Source of the DNA: Schistosoma mansoni
Lineage: Eukaryota; Platyhelminthes; Trematoda; Strigeidida; Schistosomatidae
Direction of reading: 5' to 3'
Assembly: GCF_000237925.1 (NCBI RefSeq)
Contig: NC_031496.1
Coordinates: forward strand, 1,093,396-1,157,395
DNA: 64,000 nucleotides
Position 1 is the stretch's first letter. Each line of letters begins with the position of its first letter. The notes beneath the pieces were generated by a model. The model saw only the letters and a list, made by a program, of their open reading frames with translations, did no database searches and was not told where the DNA came from. Below are positions 34,735-46,369 of this stretch, one piece after another. The position numbers and the translations under genes were made by a program.

Positions 34735-35250
34735 GTTCACTTGGTTACTTGTTGCTGTTCTAGTTTGTCTCGTTGTTGCTATATTATCCTTATGAGATTG
34801 ATTTCCCCTAGTATCAATTGTAGTAGTATTATCAGTAGTATTATAATCCGTATGTATTCATTTTATTGTTGTTTGATTAGGATTGATTATGTAATTTTTT
34901 TTGTGCCATTCAATATATTACTCCCCCTTTCATTGATTTTATTAATGATTTATAATTTTCGACATAGTAACCAAATATGTATTTTTTTTTCTTAAAAAAA
35001 ATGCCTCCCCCTCTCTCTCTGTTTCATGATTATAGTTGTTTGATTCCAATCTTAAATGAATAACACATTTATTTATGATTAACTTATTGTTTTTTTTCGG
35101 GCGGGGGGGAAGATTTAGAGAATGTATTTAAGTAGTATAGTAAGATTGATTTTTCTTTTTTTTTTCTTTGTTATTCATTTTATTTTTATTTCTTTTTTTC
35201 TTTTCATTTATTTTTATTTCATCATTATTCTCCAATTCTATTATATTATA
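34735..35250. repeat. T-rich low-complexity stretch
   Basis: Long T tracts with CTCTCT and a GGCGGGGGG run; open frames here are hydrophobic filler. Confidence 0.6.
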
Positions 35251-35254
35251 TTTA

Positions 35255-35325
35255 CTTTACTTTACTTTACTTACTTACTTATGCCTGGTACCCCTCATGA
35301 AGGAGCATAAGCGGCATACCTGTTT
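35255..35325 (-). mobile_element. LINE TAAG tail, extreme 3' end (inverted)
   Basis: TACTTACTTACTTATGCCTG then CCCCTCATGAAGGAGCATAA is the last 60 bases of the TAAG-tailed LINE. Confidence 0.7.
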
Positions 35326-35508
35326 AATGATGTATATTTTCTAGAATAGTTTAATCAAATCATTATGGATTGATATTTTATTGTAGTAATTATGTCATTA
35401 TTTGATTACTTTTTAATATGATCTAACTCATTGGATTATTTAAAAAGGAAAATGAAAATCATGACAAAGTTCCGAGAGGTGAACCTATGGAAAGATTATT
35501 ATAATGAT

Positions 35509-35510
<2 letters not shown>

Positions 35511-35549
<39 letters not shown>
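35511..35549. repeat. (AT)n microsatellite
   Basis: Almost perfect alternating AT for about 38 bases, followed by AATAAAG. Confidence 0.9.
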
Positions 35550-35552
<3 letters not shown>

Positions 35553-35959
35553 AAGCATGCACCCAGCTTCATGGTGGATTCTCCGCCATTTCGTGCTGGA
35601 TTCTCCACTATTTCCTGTTTTGGATTATATCTACCCTGACTTAATAATGTTTACTTTAGGCATCAACCCTTATTCATTTTGTATTTTTTTAGAGCGAGAG
35701 AGGAAAAATCAACATTTTTTAAAAATTTATTTATATAAATTATAAATGTTATATTAATTTTTATAAACTTTATCCTGTATTCATTAATATGTAAGAGTTA
35801 TTAGAAATTATACATGATAATGTAATGAGTAAATGTGTGTTGATCAATTGGGAATTACTTTTTTTTTAAGATTGAATTTTTTTTGTTTATTCTGATTAGT
35901 GGGGGTTTCTTTTTTTTTTTGTAAGATGTTTTTCAATAGGGTGAAGGGGTTGCCAACCC

Positions 35960-36215
35960 CATATTTAATCATTCTTCTTTAGCTGGATTTGAGAAAGAAA
36001 GTAATCCTAGAAAGGCTACAAACAGAGTGGATAGAATCATGAGGTAAGTGCTTACTTGAAATACTGTAGGGCAATGGAAAAAAGGAAGAACAAATAACAT
36101 ATTTCGTCGGGAATTGGTAGCCGACACGAAAATAATGAACAGCAACTGTAAAGGGTTGTCCATGACAGATTTGTATGGAGAATTCTGGTGAGAGGACTAT
36201 ACGTAAGTAAGTAAG
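35960..36215 (+). mobile_element. LINE 3' tail with TAAG repeats, diverged
   Basis: CGTCGGGAATTGGTAGCCGA, AGGGTTGTCCATGACAGATT and ACGTAAGTAAGTAAG show the tail of the same LINE with many changes. Confidence 0.65.
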
Positions 36216-36217
36216 AC

Positions 36218-36392
36218 TGAATTAGAAGGGGTTTTGTGGAGATTTCAGTCTTATCATAGTTGAAATCATGAGTCAATTGAAGCTAGAACACCAGGGAAAA
36301 CCTGGAGGCGCTAGATGGCCGTTTCGTCCTATTACGGGAATCCTCAGCCGGGCGCATCCACGACCTCGCCTCGCGAGATTCAAAACCGGGAC
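36218..36392 (-). mobile_element. tRNA-derived SINE 3' half (inverted)
   Basis: GAAGGGGTTTTGTGGAGATT, ATCATGAGTCAATTGAAGCT and GGCCGTTTCGTCCTATTACG. It lies between two TAAG-tailed LINE ends. The hammerhead core has GAGGAT instead of GAGGAG. Confidence 0.78.
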
Positions 36393-36394
36393 CA

Positions 36395-36532
36395 GAAATT
36401 GGAAGACGACATGAAAAGGATAAATAGCAACTGTAAAGGATTGTGTGGGATAGAGTTCTATGGAGAATTCTAGTGGATGGACTATGCTCCTCTACGAAGG
36501 GTAACAGGCGTAAGTAATTAAGATTGAATTAT
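36395..36532 (+). mobile_element. LINE 3' tail with TAAG repeats
   Basis: AAATTGGAAGACGACATGAA to GGTAACAGGCGTAAGTAATT; a second, independent copy of the same tail. Confidence 0.7.
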
Positions 36533-36657
36533 TAATACAACTCTTCTTGTATAGAATCGTCTGATAAATTAACATGTTCATACTTAGAATGCTAAGCATA
36601 AAAATAAACATGATTAGATACTAATAATAAATATATTTATTGTTATATTTATTTACT

Positions 36658-36695
36658 CTGAAGAAGTGCCTTACATTTAGTTACGAAACGTCAGA
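36658..36695 (+). ncRNA. Hammerhead-like fragment of the Penelope kind
   Basis: CTGAAGAAG, an 17-base loop and CGAAACGTCAG follow the CTGANGA...GAAAC...GTC order of short hammerheads known from Penelope-like elements. Stem II does not pair well, so this may only be the remnant of such a motif. Confidence 0.35.
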
Positions 36696-36799
36696 AGTAT
36701 AATTCCTCTAATCATTGGGATATATCAAAAATATATTTGGTGTTAACTCACTACCCAATACTCAATTTCTTCGAAACTGTCAAGTCCAACCTTGGTATA

Positions 36800-37150
36800 G
36801 ATATCTATAAATGGATACTGTTAAATCTAGAGCTTAGATTTTTACATTGCCGCATACTACCAGACTACTTGTACGATCGAACCCGCAATGTCGCAAGAGA
36901 GAAGGTATAAGACTAGTAAGTAGGAATGTTATTCCCAAAAACAGTGTCAAATATAGTACAAAAATCTCATATATTTATAGTTTCTGGCTGCAAGTAAATC
37001 ATCATTTCGGACAGCCAAAAGGCACATAGGGAATCCTTTTTATTCATCCAATAGGGAAGCTACACGTCGACACTCTAGAATGTTCTTCTAACAGTGGTTG
37101 GATGGAATGTCTTCGGCTCTTTCTGGGCTTCTTGAGTTTGCCAACGAACC
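36800..37150. repeat. LTR-like direct repeat, left copy
   Basis: AATAGGGAAGCTACACGTCG and GATGGAATGTCTTCGGCTC recur in the same orientation at 39961-40050, and GGAATGTTATTCC...CAGTGTCAA recurs at 39847-39870. The two copies are about 2.9 kb apart. Spacing and direct orientation fit the LTRs of a very old element, broken many times. Confidence 0.55.
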
Positions 37151-39785
37151 ATCCTTACAGATACTACTTATCAATGAATATGAATCTTGTAGGTTAGTCA
37201 CAATCCACAGTGATAGATTGTTTCCAAAGTAATCTTACTGGGAAAACTGAAACTCCTTCAGCGATTCTCATAAAGGGTTAAACTTCAGCTCAATGTAGAA
37301 GTAAGGTAGATTATGCGGACCTCATAAGATGACTACAAACATTTCAAGGGACAATCATCAATACTCACCATTACTCAGGTACGTCAAGTGAGACACAAAC
37401 TGAGGTTTGAGTACTGAAAGTATTCCTATATGTTGTCCAGCGGTCACGCATGAATCAGTTTGAATAATGTATTGTCTTAAATATTAATCTCATTAGTCAT
37501 CCAGCACCTAAGTAGAGCCTGCAGTTTGTAGACTGAGAAAGACCAGACCGGCTCTTAAGCCTGAGGATATCTACTGTCGTTCAGCCATAGATATGGTTTC
37601 TGACATTAGGGCGCAACAGACATTCTTGACAGGAAGGTTTTATGGTAGGGCGTGAGTATAACACTCAGCAGCTTGCAATGTTTCACCTAACCAATAAAAA
37701 CGCGACTTTTACGAGCAGAGAATGAAACAGTTTTCAAAACATTTACTCGTTTAGCAACACTACAAAATGCCCCCTGATTTTTGCATTCATTTTTATGTGA
37801 TTTTATGAGACCAATTATATTTAATAACACCGAATGAATGCTAAAGAGTGGAATGCATTCAATCACTGTTTGTGAGCACTTCAGCATCAAAATAAATATA
37901 CGACACTAACCATCATACGTGTTTGAACTATAACAGTGACTGTTTATTGTAGACAATGCTAATAGATTATACAACAAAAAATAATCTTGTATATCAAGTG
38001 GTTTCAGTTCCACCATCAAGAAAATAAAGATATTTGACCGTATTATACCAAATATAAGCCAAAATTAAGACTGTAACCGACTGTAGAATTGTTGTCTTTT
38101 GTTAGTCTCGAAGATTGATCACGAGGCATTGGATGATGCAAAACAGTTATGGATAACTATAGACGGAGGAATGACTCTGTGACGTAACTTCGGCGTGCGC
38201 GACATTGCAGTTGCAGCTTATTTAATTTTATCTTCTTCAATATGTTCTAGTTGTTTATCCACCTCCGCATTACGATTCTATGTAGTCTCTTCATGCTCTA
38301 ATGAAACAGGATGATTTGACCAACTGATTCAATTACATCGGACCAATAAATCTTCAGATTTTGTAACTTGACAGCACTACTTGCACAGTATAAAAAAGAA
38401 GTGAATGATCCTTTGGAAAATGTTGCTCTGTACACATTCAATAATAATCATGGCCGTCCAGGTATCAACGAAAACTACATCCAGTTTCGTCAAACTTTGT
38501 CTTTTTCCTAGGTTCCGTACGTGGGTGAGCTTTGTATCCTCCAAGTTGTGTTCCATTATACAAAAATAGACGAATTGAAATTTGTCTTCTGCATAATTTA
38601 GATTGACGTTAGTTGGTACATAGTGAAGGCCAACTGTGGATAATTAATCTCCTAAAATGTTGTGCCAATGGGTTCAAAACACTCAAACCAGTATCCCATG
38701 ATTCTCTTTTATGGTACTCCGGTTACCATTAAATAAACAAGAAACATCTCATGTAAATCACACAAAATGTTCGACATCATGCATAATAGGATGAAAAAAG
38801 ATCAAAACGAAAGAAAATTTTGATAAGATAACGATAGATATTAGCTTGGATGGAAAAGTGGCAGGGTGAACTGAGACACACAAATTGGTGTATGAAGAGA
38901 TAATAACGATAGTAACATATTCTCAAATACCAATATGTTATATGTTGCATACTAGTTTGTAAGAGAAGTCAAATTGTTACACATGCTACGAGCAATAGCA
39001 TCATGTATATTCTACGATTTTTGTAATGACAAAATAAAGACCACATGTTTCTTTACTCGTAACACTTTTATGTGATCTAACTTATATTCAACATCTATTG
39101 TTTCTCTCTATCGATGGTTAAAAAAGGATATAATTGTCCTGTCATATTAATATATATACACACTACAGTTGTTAAAATGATAGGCGCTATCTCAGCCGTT
39201 AAATCTCCTACTTTATTAGTTCAGGCATGTGACTGAGGATTATAATAGTGTCATAAAACCCTTTTACGTCATTCGGAACTCTGTTGGACTTTTAGACCGG
39301 ATTATTATTGGATAATACTGTAGTGACCTACTTTTATAAAGCGAACAAGAATGGTATGATGGAAACAATTATTATTACAACCAATTGTACCAGGGATTGT
39401 TTCACTGTACCCTTTAGATTAAGTGTACCAAAAACACACATTCTTCCGTTGCCTGTGACCTTGCACGAACTCGAGTACGCTCAGTAGGTCCGCATGTAAA
39501 CGTTGACAGGATCTCGGTGTTCTTTCGATACCACTAGATCGCCAACGAATATATCTTATTACGACTGTCAATCGCCTTCTGATTTTTGGCTTACGGAGGG
39601 ATCCCACCTAATATCTGGCACTTATTTTTCCTGCAGTGTTGATCATGGTCAGTCACGACTCACGCCAACTGCAATACTATCTGTTTTACTATCTTTCACC
39701 ACACCTGTAGTGCCAACATGTGAAGAGGAGCCTCCGTTAATCTAGTCGTTATATCTCGAGTTTAGATTCTTAGTATGTCACGTAA
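37150..39785. other. Unassigned sequence between LTR-like repeats
   Basis: 2.6 kb without a convincing coding domain. If the flanking repeats are LTRs, this is the decayed inside of that element; nothing here proves it. Confidence 0.3.
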
Positions 39786-39789
39786 TACT

Positions 39790-40080
39790 TCAGGACTCGA
39801 ACGCCAGAACCTTCCCAAATAGCGAAATGAGAAGACAAGTGGAAGGAATGTTACTCCAGACAGTGTCAATTATGTTACAAAACTGCCAGTTATTCATAGT
39901 TTTTAGTAAAAACAAAATCATCATTATAGTTACCCAATCCGCACACAGGCGGTTATTAGCATTGCCCAATAGGGAAGCTACAGGTAGTGATTCTAGAATA
40001 TTCTTCCAGAAGCTGATTGGATGGAATATGTTCGGCTCCTTCTGAGCTTCTTAGAGCTTCCTCAACCTCACTTGTGAGTG
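39790..40080. repeat. LTR-like direct repeat, right copy
   Basis: Second copy of the repeat at 36800-37150, diverged by many substitutions and small gaps. Confidence 0.55.
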
Positions 40081-40339
40081 GTCCTCACACAAGTGAACTT
40101 ATTTCTGTTTGGTTTCTGGGAAAGATCGTAAAAGTGGCATACATTTCATAAAAATTAATATAATCCTGTCATTTATTATTCCTTATAGCTGTGTGTGATG
40201 ACTAGAAGTGTTTGAATTATTATACGAACTAGTAATACGAGAAATAGCGCAGTTTGAACCAAACAGAACTAGATGAACGAAAATGAAGTTATTGTATCTA
40301 GACATCGAAATGAAGCAGTCATCAAGTAGAAAAAGAATC

Positions 40340-41300
40340 ATTAGTTAGTATAAAAACCATATCCCTCACGGCTTAAATGAGAATCAAAATTTTTGCAATC
40401 AATCGCACCTCTTCTCCTTACGTTCGTCATTTGTCTGTACGGCAGTGTATTGGATGCAGACTCTGTATGATCCAGAATATTCTCATCAGTATCAGAACTA
40501 ACAACTCGGATCGAAACAGACTCAATAGTCCCTGGAATTGCATTTGATCCACATGTCGGTTGTGCACTGAAATCACTGGTACCTAGAATTAGAACCATGG
40601 ATTTTCCAACGCTATCTCCCCCACGAAATGATGTAGAGTCTTTATGTCGCAATCTTATGACCACTTAGGCGTTTCGAATTTGCGTTGTCTTTTCATGTCT
40701 CACACTTCCATTATTATATGTGACACACATGACACATATTACCTCTACGTTTCACATTAGGATACGCAAGACTGTCCAGTAATGACATAAATATGCATTG
40801 ATATATGTAATTAACATATGTGATTCATCTAGGCTTGATTCACCAGAAAAACAGTCAAATGGAAAATACGCATTTGCCTCATACTTCTTAAGACAATCTT
40901 CGACTTGATTTAAATTTTCTACCTGTGCAAACTTCATATTGTAGCTGTAAATAATTCCCCAAAATCAATAGCTTTCTAAGTGTTCGACATTGGATGCTGA
41001 CCACGTTGTTTAAGTGGACTCGTTTAACTGTAGGCTTTCGGTCATTCATCCGCACCAGATCACGTTGCAACACGGCGTGGGACACAGCTCCTACGTTACA
41101 ATAGTCAGTTAAGAACGAAGTCTCTCGATATATTGGTAACGCATCAAATATATCTTTCCTGTTTCTTCTCGTCTGACTTCTGGTTTCTATTTGACTGGGA
41201 ACGATCGATTATAGAAGATACTACTGGTTGCCAGTTGTAAAACTGGAATATCCGTCGTATCCTCAATAGCTTGATGGGCTGTTCTTCTAACTGTTATGGG
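40340..41300 (-). mobile_element. LTR-element leader and coding scraps
   Basis: 40940-41060 resembles, in reverse, 50480-50640 (shared CTGGTGCGGATG, AACGTGGTCA and ATGTCGAACACTTA). 40341-40664 encodes a frame with FRGG and PTCGSNAIPGTIES, like the 3' end of schistosome gypsy polyproteins. Old and broken several times. Confidence 0.5.
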
Positions 41301-41329
41301 AATACTTGATATTAATTATATACTTTAGT

Positions 41330-41872
41330 TATTTGAACACATAAAGGTTTGTAGGAGGAGGCACCAAATATATATGCGCCATATAATTACAATAAGACAA
41401 GTAGTAGTTATCGTTGGTTTAAATAAGAGATGAGATACTGCCCGGGTGTCCAAAGAGAAGCAGTTGGCTTTCTTAGGGTGTCATACCCGAAGCCTTTGAC
41501 CTGTGGGTCTAATCCACAAGACAATGGAGCAAAATCAAGAGGTGCAGTCTCATAAAAGCTTGTGGTCAACAATAGAGTAATATTCCTTTTGTTTCTTCAG
41601 GATCCTCAGATCCATGTGCGCCATTGATTTGAAATAAGGGTTTTCCAACTTTTCTAAGTGAACCCTCTGTGTTCAGCAACCCGGTTAAAGCGCCAGACAT
41701 TCACTTTTTGTCCTTTCCATTCCGTAAACAATAGGAATGTCATAAGAAGGAAGTGAGTGAGACTTTTCTGGCGATGGATGTATACGCGTGGCCATATGAG
41801 AGCATTTGAGAAGGAAACTGACGTTCTTCACTGTCGGCCATATCAAGGCATTTAAGGAGCAAAAGCTTTCCA
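41330..41872 (-). mobile_element. Repeat A, full length (inverted), inside LTR-element debris
   Basis: Reverse strand reads repeat A from AAATGCCTTGATATGGCCGA to the TGTGTTCAAATAA tail. LTR-element fragments lie on both sides, so it probably inserted into them. Confidence 0.8.
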
Positions 41873-41874
41873 CT

Positions 41875-42480
41875 CTCCCTGATTCATCATACCTGTGACT
41901 AGGGATTCTACTCGACATACATCGGTTGTGAAAACGTCCATCATCTGATACAATAACATCAGAAATATGAACAGAATTCGGCTGATTTTGTAACATATTA
42001 GAAATTTTCAATGAAGATATCATCAAAGACATATCCATTGTAAGGACAAATAACATCTTATTAGACACCATAAAAACTGTTATTAGATTCAAACTCATTT
42101 AGAATTTGCTCCTCACATTCAATATAGATTTCACTAGAAATATATGATTCATTAGGGCAGACCGTATCTAATAAAATAACATCACAGTTCTGATCAGGAT
42201 TTGGTTTATTCGATATATCTTCCACGTGTTTATAAATAATTTCATTAGAAATACACGAATAATGAGAACTACGCATATCTGATCAGAGTATGATCAACCT
42301 AATAGGACAGGAATTACAAAGTTTAGTGTTACTTGTAGCGAAATAAACAGTAATATTAGACACTGCTTGATTAGGTCCAACTTCACCACATTTAAAGCAT
42401 TTATCATTACGAAATACACATGAGTTGCGTGAGTGAAATTCGCCACAAAACAAACTTGTAGCAATCTGGTCCAAAACATT
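41875..42480 (-). mobile_element. Gypsy element gag/zinc-knuckle fragment
   Basis: Reverse strand carries FCGEFHSRNSCVFRNDKCFK-CGEVG, the knuckle typical of a schistosome gypsy family, then an acidic linker with DVILLDTVCPNESYISSEIY. A related linker lies at 45250-45360. Broken, several interruptions. Confidence 0.72.
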
Positions 42481-42484
42481 TCAA

Positions 42485-42985
42485 GGAATTATAATCAAAC
42501 ATTAAAATTATCGAGTATATAAGAGGTACATGGTTCTCTGGTCCACTGTATACTAAACAGGCCATCCAATCAATGTTAAACAGTGTTTAAAGTTGGTATT
42601 TTTATTAGTGTATGAGAGATATGTAATGTGAAGCGAAAAGCGTTAAAATAGCAGATTGTATGTATATGTATGTGGTGTGAGAATGAATTTCATTTGACAT
42701 ATATCGTCTCTAATCGGTGAATCTTTAAGAAAAGTACAATTTTTACATCTGATATGAATCAGTTATGTCACATCATGCATAAAATGAAGATAAATAAACC
42801 AAATGAAGGAATGAATACTTTTGTTATTTTTATTGTTCCAGTTGTTTAACATATTCAAATAAGACAAGAGAATAGAGCCGTTGGATGTAATCTCTGTGAT
42901 TCAGAAAACCACTGATATATTAAATAGAATAACAAGTTCACGTTTACTTGTTAATTATCAGTTGCCATGGGGCAGTTAATTGTAT
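42485..42985. other. Unassigned stretch
   Basis: Nothing recognised; AT-rich. Confidence 0.35.
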
Positions 42986-42990
42986 TCCAT

Positions 42991-43426
42991 CTATCCTATT
43001 ATACTGTTTGGATTTCCCCCTATGTGTAGAGCTTCAATTGTTGATCTTTCTTTGTAAAGTATTCTTGTGCCATTGAAACCAATTGTATGGTCCGGCTCTA
43101 TTGAGTGTGATGCCATCGGTGATTTGTTCTCGAGTTTTCCTATATCATCTGAGAATTTATAAATGTATTTCAAGCATAGCTTGTGTTCCTTCACCCTCAC
43201 ATATGTGGCATTTTAGTCATTACTTTGATATCATGAACACAATTTTGTTATTCACCATTGTGTATTGGATCTGTGATTTTTACTAATTTTGATCTCAGAG
43301 TATTGCTTGCTTGAGAGAATGCTCTTATATTTTGGAGGATTAGGATTCTTTTGATCTCTTCTGAAACGCCTATACGATATGGGATCATCACTGTGCCAAC
43401 GCACTCTTTTTGCCCAACTGTTGTAA
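42991..43426 (-). mobile_element. Penelope-like element, C-terminal fragment
   Basis: Reverse strand encodes MIPYRIGVSEEIKRILILQN, FSQASNTLRSKLVKITDPIH and MRVKEHKLCLKYIYKF...MASHSIEPDHTIGFNGTRIL, matching the region leading into and through the GIY-YIG endonuclease of Penelope-like retroelements. The GIY-YIG residues themselves are not seen because the frame is broken between the two parts (about 43200-43260). Confidence 0.75.
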
Positions 43427-43734
43427 TTGTATTTTTGCTATACAAACGACCAAGCTATTCCTATTGCTTAGTATTCTTATACAATGACACTCGACAACAC
43501 CCCAAAATCAGAACATGTTAAACAGGAATGAAGTTGTATTCAAAATAATAATGGTATGTGAACAGCAATCACTGATTTGAATAACGTTCATGTAATTATA
43601 GTATATACATAAGAAGCTTCTAGATTTTTCTCCAATAATATGACCGGGCTGATCGGTTTAGAATTAGCCAATCAGCGCGCAGCAAAACCATCATGCATGA
43701 AACATGCTTTAATCCAATCTATGTCCCACTAACA
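43427..43734 (-). mobile_element. LTR, minus-strand copy of an inverted pair
   Basis: 308 bp with TG...CA ends (reverse strand TGTTAGTGGGACATAG to ATACAATTACA). It is preceded on its strand by a polypurine tract (CAAGGGGGAGG) and joins Penelope sequence on its other side. About 290 bp are identical to the reverse of 44202-44492. Confidence 0.85.
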
Positions 43735-44175
43735 CCTCCCCCTTGAGCAGATTCGTAGGACCTGGTGCTAGGGTCCAACTGCAACCGCTTTACTGGTTTG
43801 TGCTTCCGGTCAGTCCACCTTCTAGGTAATAAGGACGTTGTATCATCCTTCGTTTGCACCTTGACTGTCCTGTCTGTTTCAGGTGTTTTGATATCAAAGG
43901 TGTCTAGCAGAACATTAAGAGGTATTCGATGTCGATTCTCGCTGCTGGCTATCGAAGTTGCTTTCAGTTGGTTAGCATGATGTATCCAAACTTCTGAACC
44001 AACTGACACCTCATAAACCACAATCCCTTTCTTTCTCACGATCCGACCAGCTGTCCATGTAGGATGGTTACCACGATAGTCCATAGCAAGTAGTTTTTGA
44101 CCCACCGTGAACAATCGTCTTTGTGCCCCATGGTGTCGATTGAACTGCTTCTCCATCGATAAGTTTCGTTGGGGC
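43735..44175 (-). mobile_element. Gypsy integrase C-terminal fragment
   Basis: Reverse strand encodes FTVGQKLLAMDYRGNHPTWT, AGRIVRKKGIVVYEVSVGSE and VWIHHANQLK, the C-terminal tail of a gypsy integrase, running into the polypurine tract and LTR. Only the end of pol remains between the two LTRs of the inverted pair. Confidence 0.82.
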
Positions 44176-44179
44176 TCAC

Positions 44180-44492
44180 GGTTAGCAGGACATAGATTGG
44201 TTTAAAGCATGTTTCATGCATGATGGTTTTGCTGCGCGCTGATTGGCTAATTCTAAACCGATCAGCCCGGTCATATTATTGGAGAAAAATCTAGAAGCTT
44301 CTTATGTATATACTATAATTACATGAACGTTATTCAAATCAGTGATTGCTGTTCACATACCATTATTATTTTGAATACAACTTCATTCCTGTTTAACATG
44401 TTCTGATTTTGGGGTGTTGTCGAGTGTCATTGTATAAGAATACTAAGCAATAGGAATAGCTTGGTCGTTTGTATAGCAAAAATACAATTACA
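44180..44492 (+). mobile_element. LTR, plus-strand copy of an inverted pair
   Basis: Same LTR in the opposite orientation, identical from 44202 to 44492 and different only in the first 20 or so bases. It is followed by a primer-binding-site-like TGGCGACGGGGATTTTGG. Confidence 0.85.
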
Positions 44493-44494
44493 AT

Positions 44495-45565
44495 AGTGGC
44501 GACGGGGATTTTGGCAAATTAAAAAAACAATTGTCGTCGGGGATTTTGGTACGCAAAAGGAAAAAATACAACAATTGTCGTCGGGGATTCTGGCAAAAAA
44601 AATACAGCAATCGAGACGTGATTTTGGAATTAAACAAGCTGTAATAATTGCCGGCGAATTTTTGGAGTTATTATTATTATCAGAACAGGCGCTGATAATA
44701 TTAGAGCACCGGCAACAGCAGATGCTAGCCTTCCAGCAGCAACTATTTGAAACAGTTTTGGACAAATTTTTCATTAAACAAAACATTTCAGGAAATAAAG
44801 AAATTATTTGTAATGCAGATAATGGTGCAAAAATGGCCGTCTCAGAAGAACGCCCAAGTGAGGGTTCAACTACCTTCATATCTGATGGAAAAGGCAAAAT
44901 GGTATCAGATGACAAAGAAAAAGAAGGTTCCGCAGACAAAGCCCTGTCAAATGAAGCACCATTGAATCCGCCGATCTCTGAAGACAAACTTCAGTCAGAA
45001 CTAAACTACGGGTTGCATGATATCGGTCAAGAAAGCTGGAAGGAAGCACACCCAGAAAAAGACTGGTACAGCACAGTAAGCCAAATTGTGCCAAATAAAA
45101 TTCAAAATCATCGGGAGATAAAAGTTTATAATGAATCAGCCTCATATCCAATTTCTTATATCAGTTTACCAGATATGGGTTCGCGTAATGATGTACATAA
45201 TTTTGATGAAAATTCTTATGAAGATGAGGAAAATAAGTCGGTTGAATCAAATGGTGATCAAAAACCTAACGCAATTTTATTAGATGCTGATTCCCCTAGT
45301 TATCTAATAACCTCTAGTGAAAATCTTAATGAATTTGATGGAAATGTTTCAAAAGAGCCAAGTTCTGATGACCTAAAGCCAAGGGTCGTTCATTATCATT
45401 TAGTCATCCCCAGTGGATTCTCTATTCAATGCGAGAAATATGTTCTAAAGAATGTCATATTAATTGTAATTTGGAGATATGAGGATCCAACATTGTTTCG
45501 TGGGGGAGGATGAAGTCGGCAAATGCAGTCTGGATACCTACCTCGAATCTTCAAAAAAAGGGGAG
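44495..45565 (+). mobile_element. Internal part of a shortened gypsy element
   Basis: Starts with a leader in which TCGTCGGGGATTTTGG-like units occur three times. Then a frame (44575-45513) opens with a Gln-rich gag-like N-terminus (HRQQQMLAFQQQLFETVLDK), passes into the acidic linker of the same family, and ends near RYEDPTLFRGG and the polypurine tract at 45560. Most of gag-pol is absent. Not a host gene. Confidence 0.7.
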
Positions 45566-45930
45566 GTGTTGGGATGACCCTGCATTTTTCTCGCAAGCGA
45601 CATAACAAGTTCATCGGTCATCAAGGAGCATTTCAACCAATCAGCGATTAGTTAGAAGTTATGTGAAGTTATGCTACTGAAATAACGAGAATGAAAAAGT
45701 CACATGTGGAGATCCTGATTGGCTGATTGATACACTGCTACTGTTACAATAGGTGAAAGTAGGTTGATGATTAACTAATTCCTTTAGCTAGACACATTAA
45801 GTTTTACAGTGAGTTCTTACCTGTACATTGAAATGATTTCCAGTCCGTAAACTGAAATGGTCCTAACGCTATCAGCATTGATATATGTTGTTGAAGTAAA
45901 GATTAGACTAGTTTCTAATTAAATGCTGAG
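45566..45930 (+). mobile_element. LTR related to that of the intron 6 gypsy element
   Basis: Begins TGTTGGGATGACCC after AAAAGGGGAGG. CAACCAATCAGCGATTAGTT, TATGCTACTGAAATAACGAG and CCTGATTGGCT are shared with the 3' LTR at 20.8-21.1 kb (there on the minus strand). The right end is not clear. Confidence 0.65.
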
Positions 45931-45934
45931 CGTT

Positions 45935-46365
45935 CACAACCAGCAAGACGTAACACCAACTCTTTTTTTTTAACAATATCGTTTTGGTCTTCGTTCTTAA
46001 TCATTCTTTTTATAAAGTCCCTAGGATAACTATTCATCATCAGAAGTAATTAAATTCATTTCAGTTACTACATCACTTCGTACAGTGAGGAGTTTTTGAA
46101 CTCAAGTTATCAAATTCTTGACCACTGCAATTTTGATGGGGTAAGGGTGTGCTGACCTATGATCTGGAAACTTCCCTGAATATGTTGGCCTTTGGAATAT
46201 ACTAATTTTTAAACAGTCATTATATTTCCTCTCAACCAAACAGTCTAGAGAAATTATTTACAGCGTTCAAAATATTCCAACTCTTTAGTGAACTTGATTT
46301 TGTTAGTGTTATATCCCCTGGCGAATTATGAATGGTAAATCTGAGGTCTATTTATGGACAAATGT
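45935..46365. other. Unassigned intergenic stretch
   Basis: Nothing recognised. Confidence 0.35.
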
Positions 46366-46369
46366 AATA

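Noticed and set aside
34741-34995. Open frame of hydrophobic and Cys residues just behind the phosphatase gene
   Set aside because: T-rich filler with no recognisable domain; probably 3' untranslated or intergenic sequence.
44575-45513. 312-residue open frame as a host gene
   Set aside because: It starts in an LTR-element leader, holds the gypsy acidic linker and ends at the element's polypurine tract, so it is element debris.
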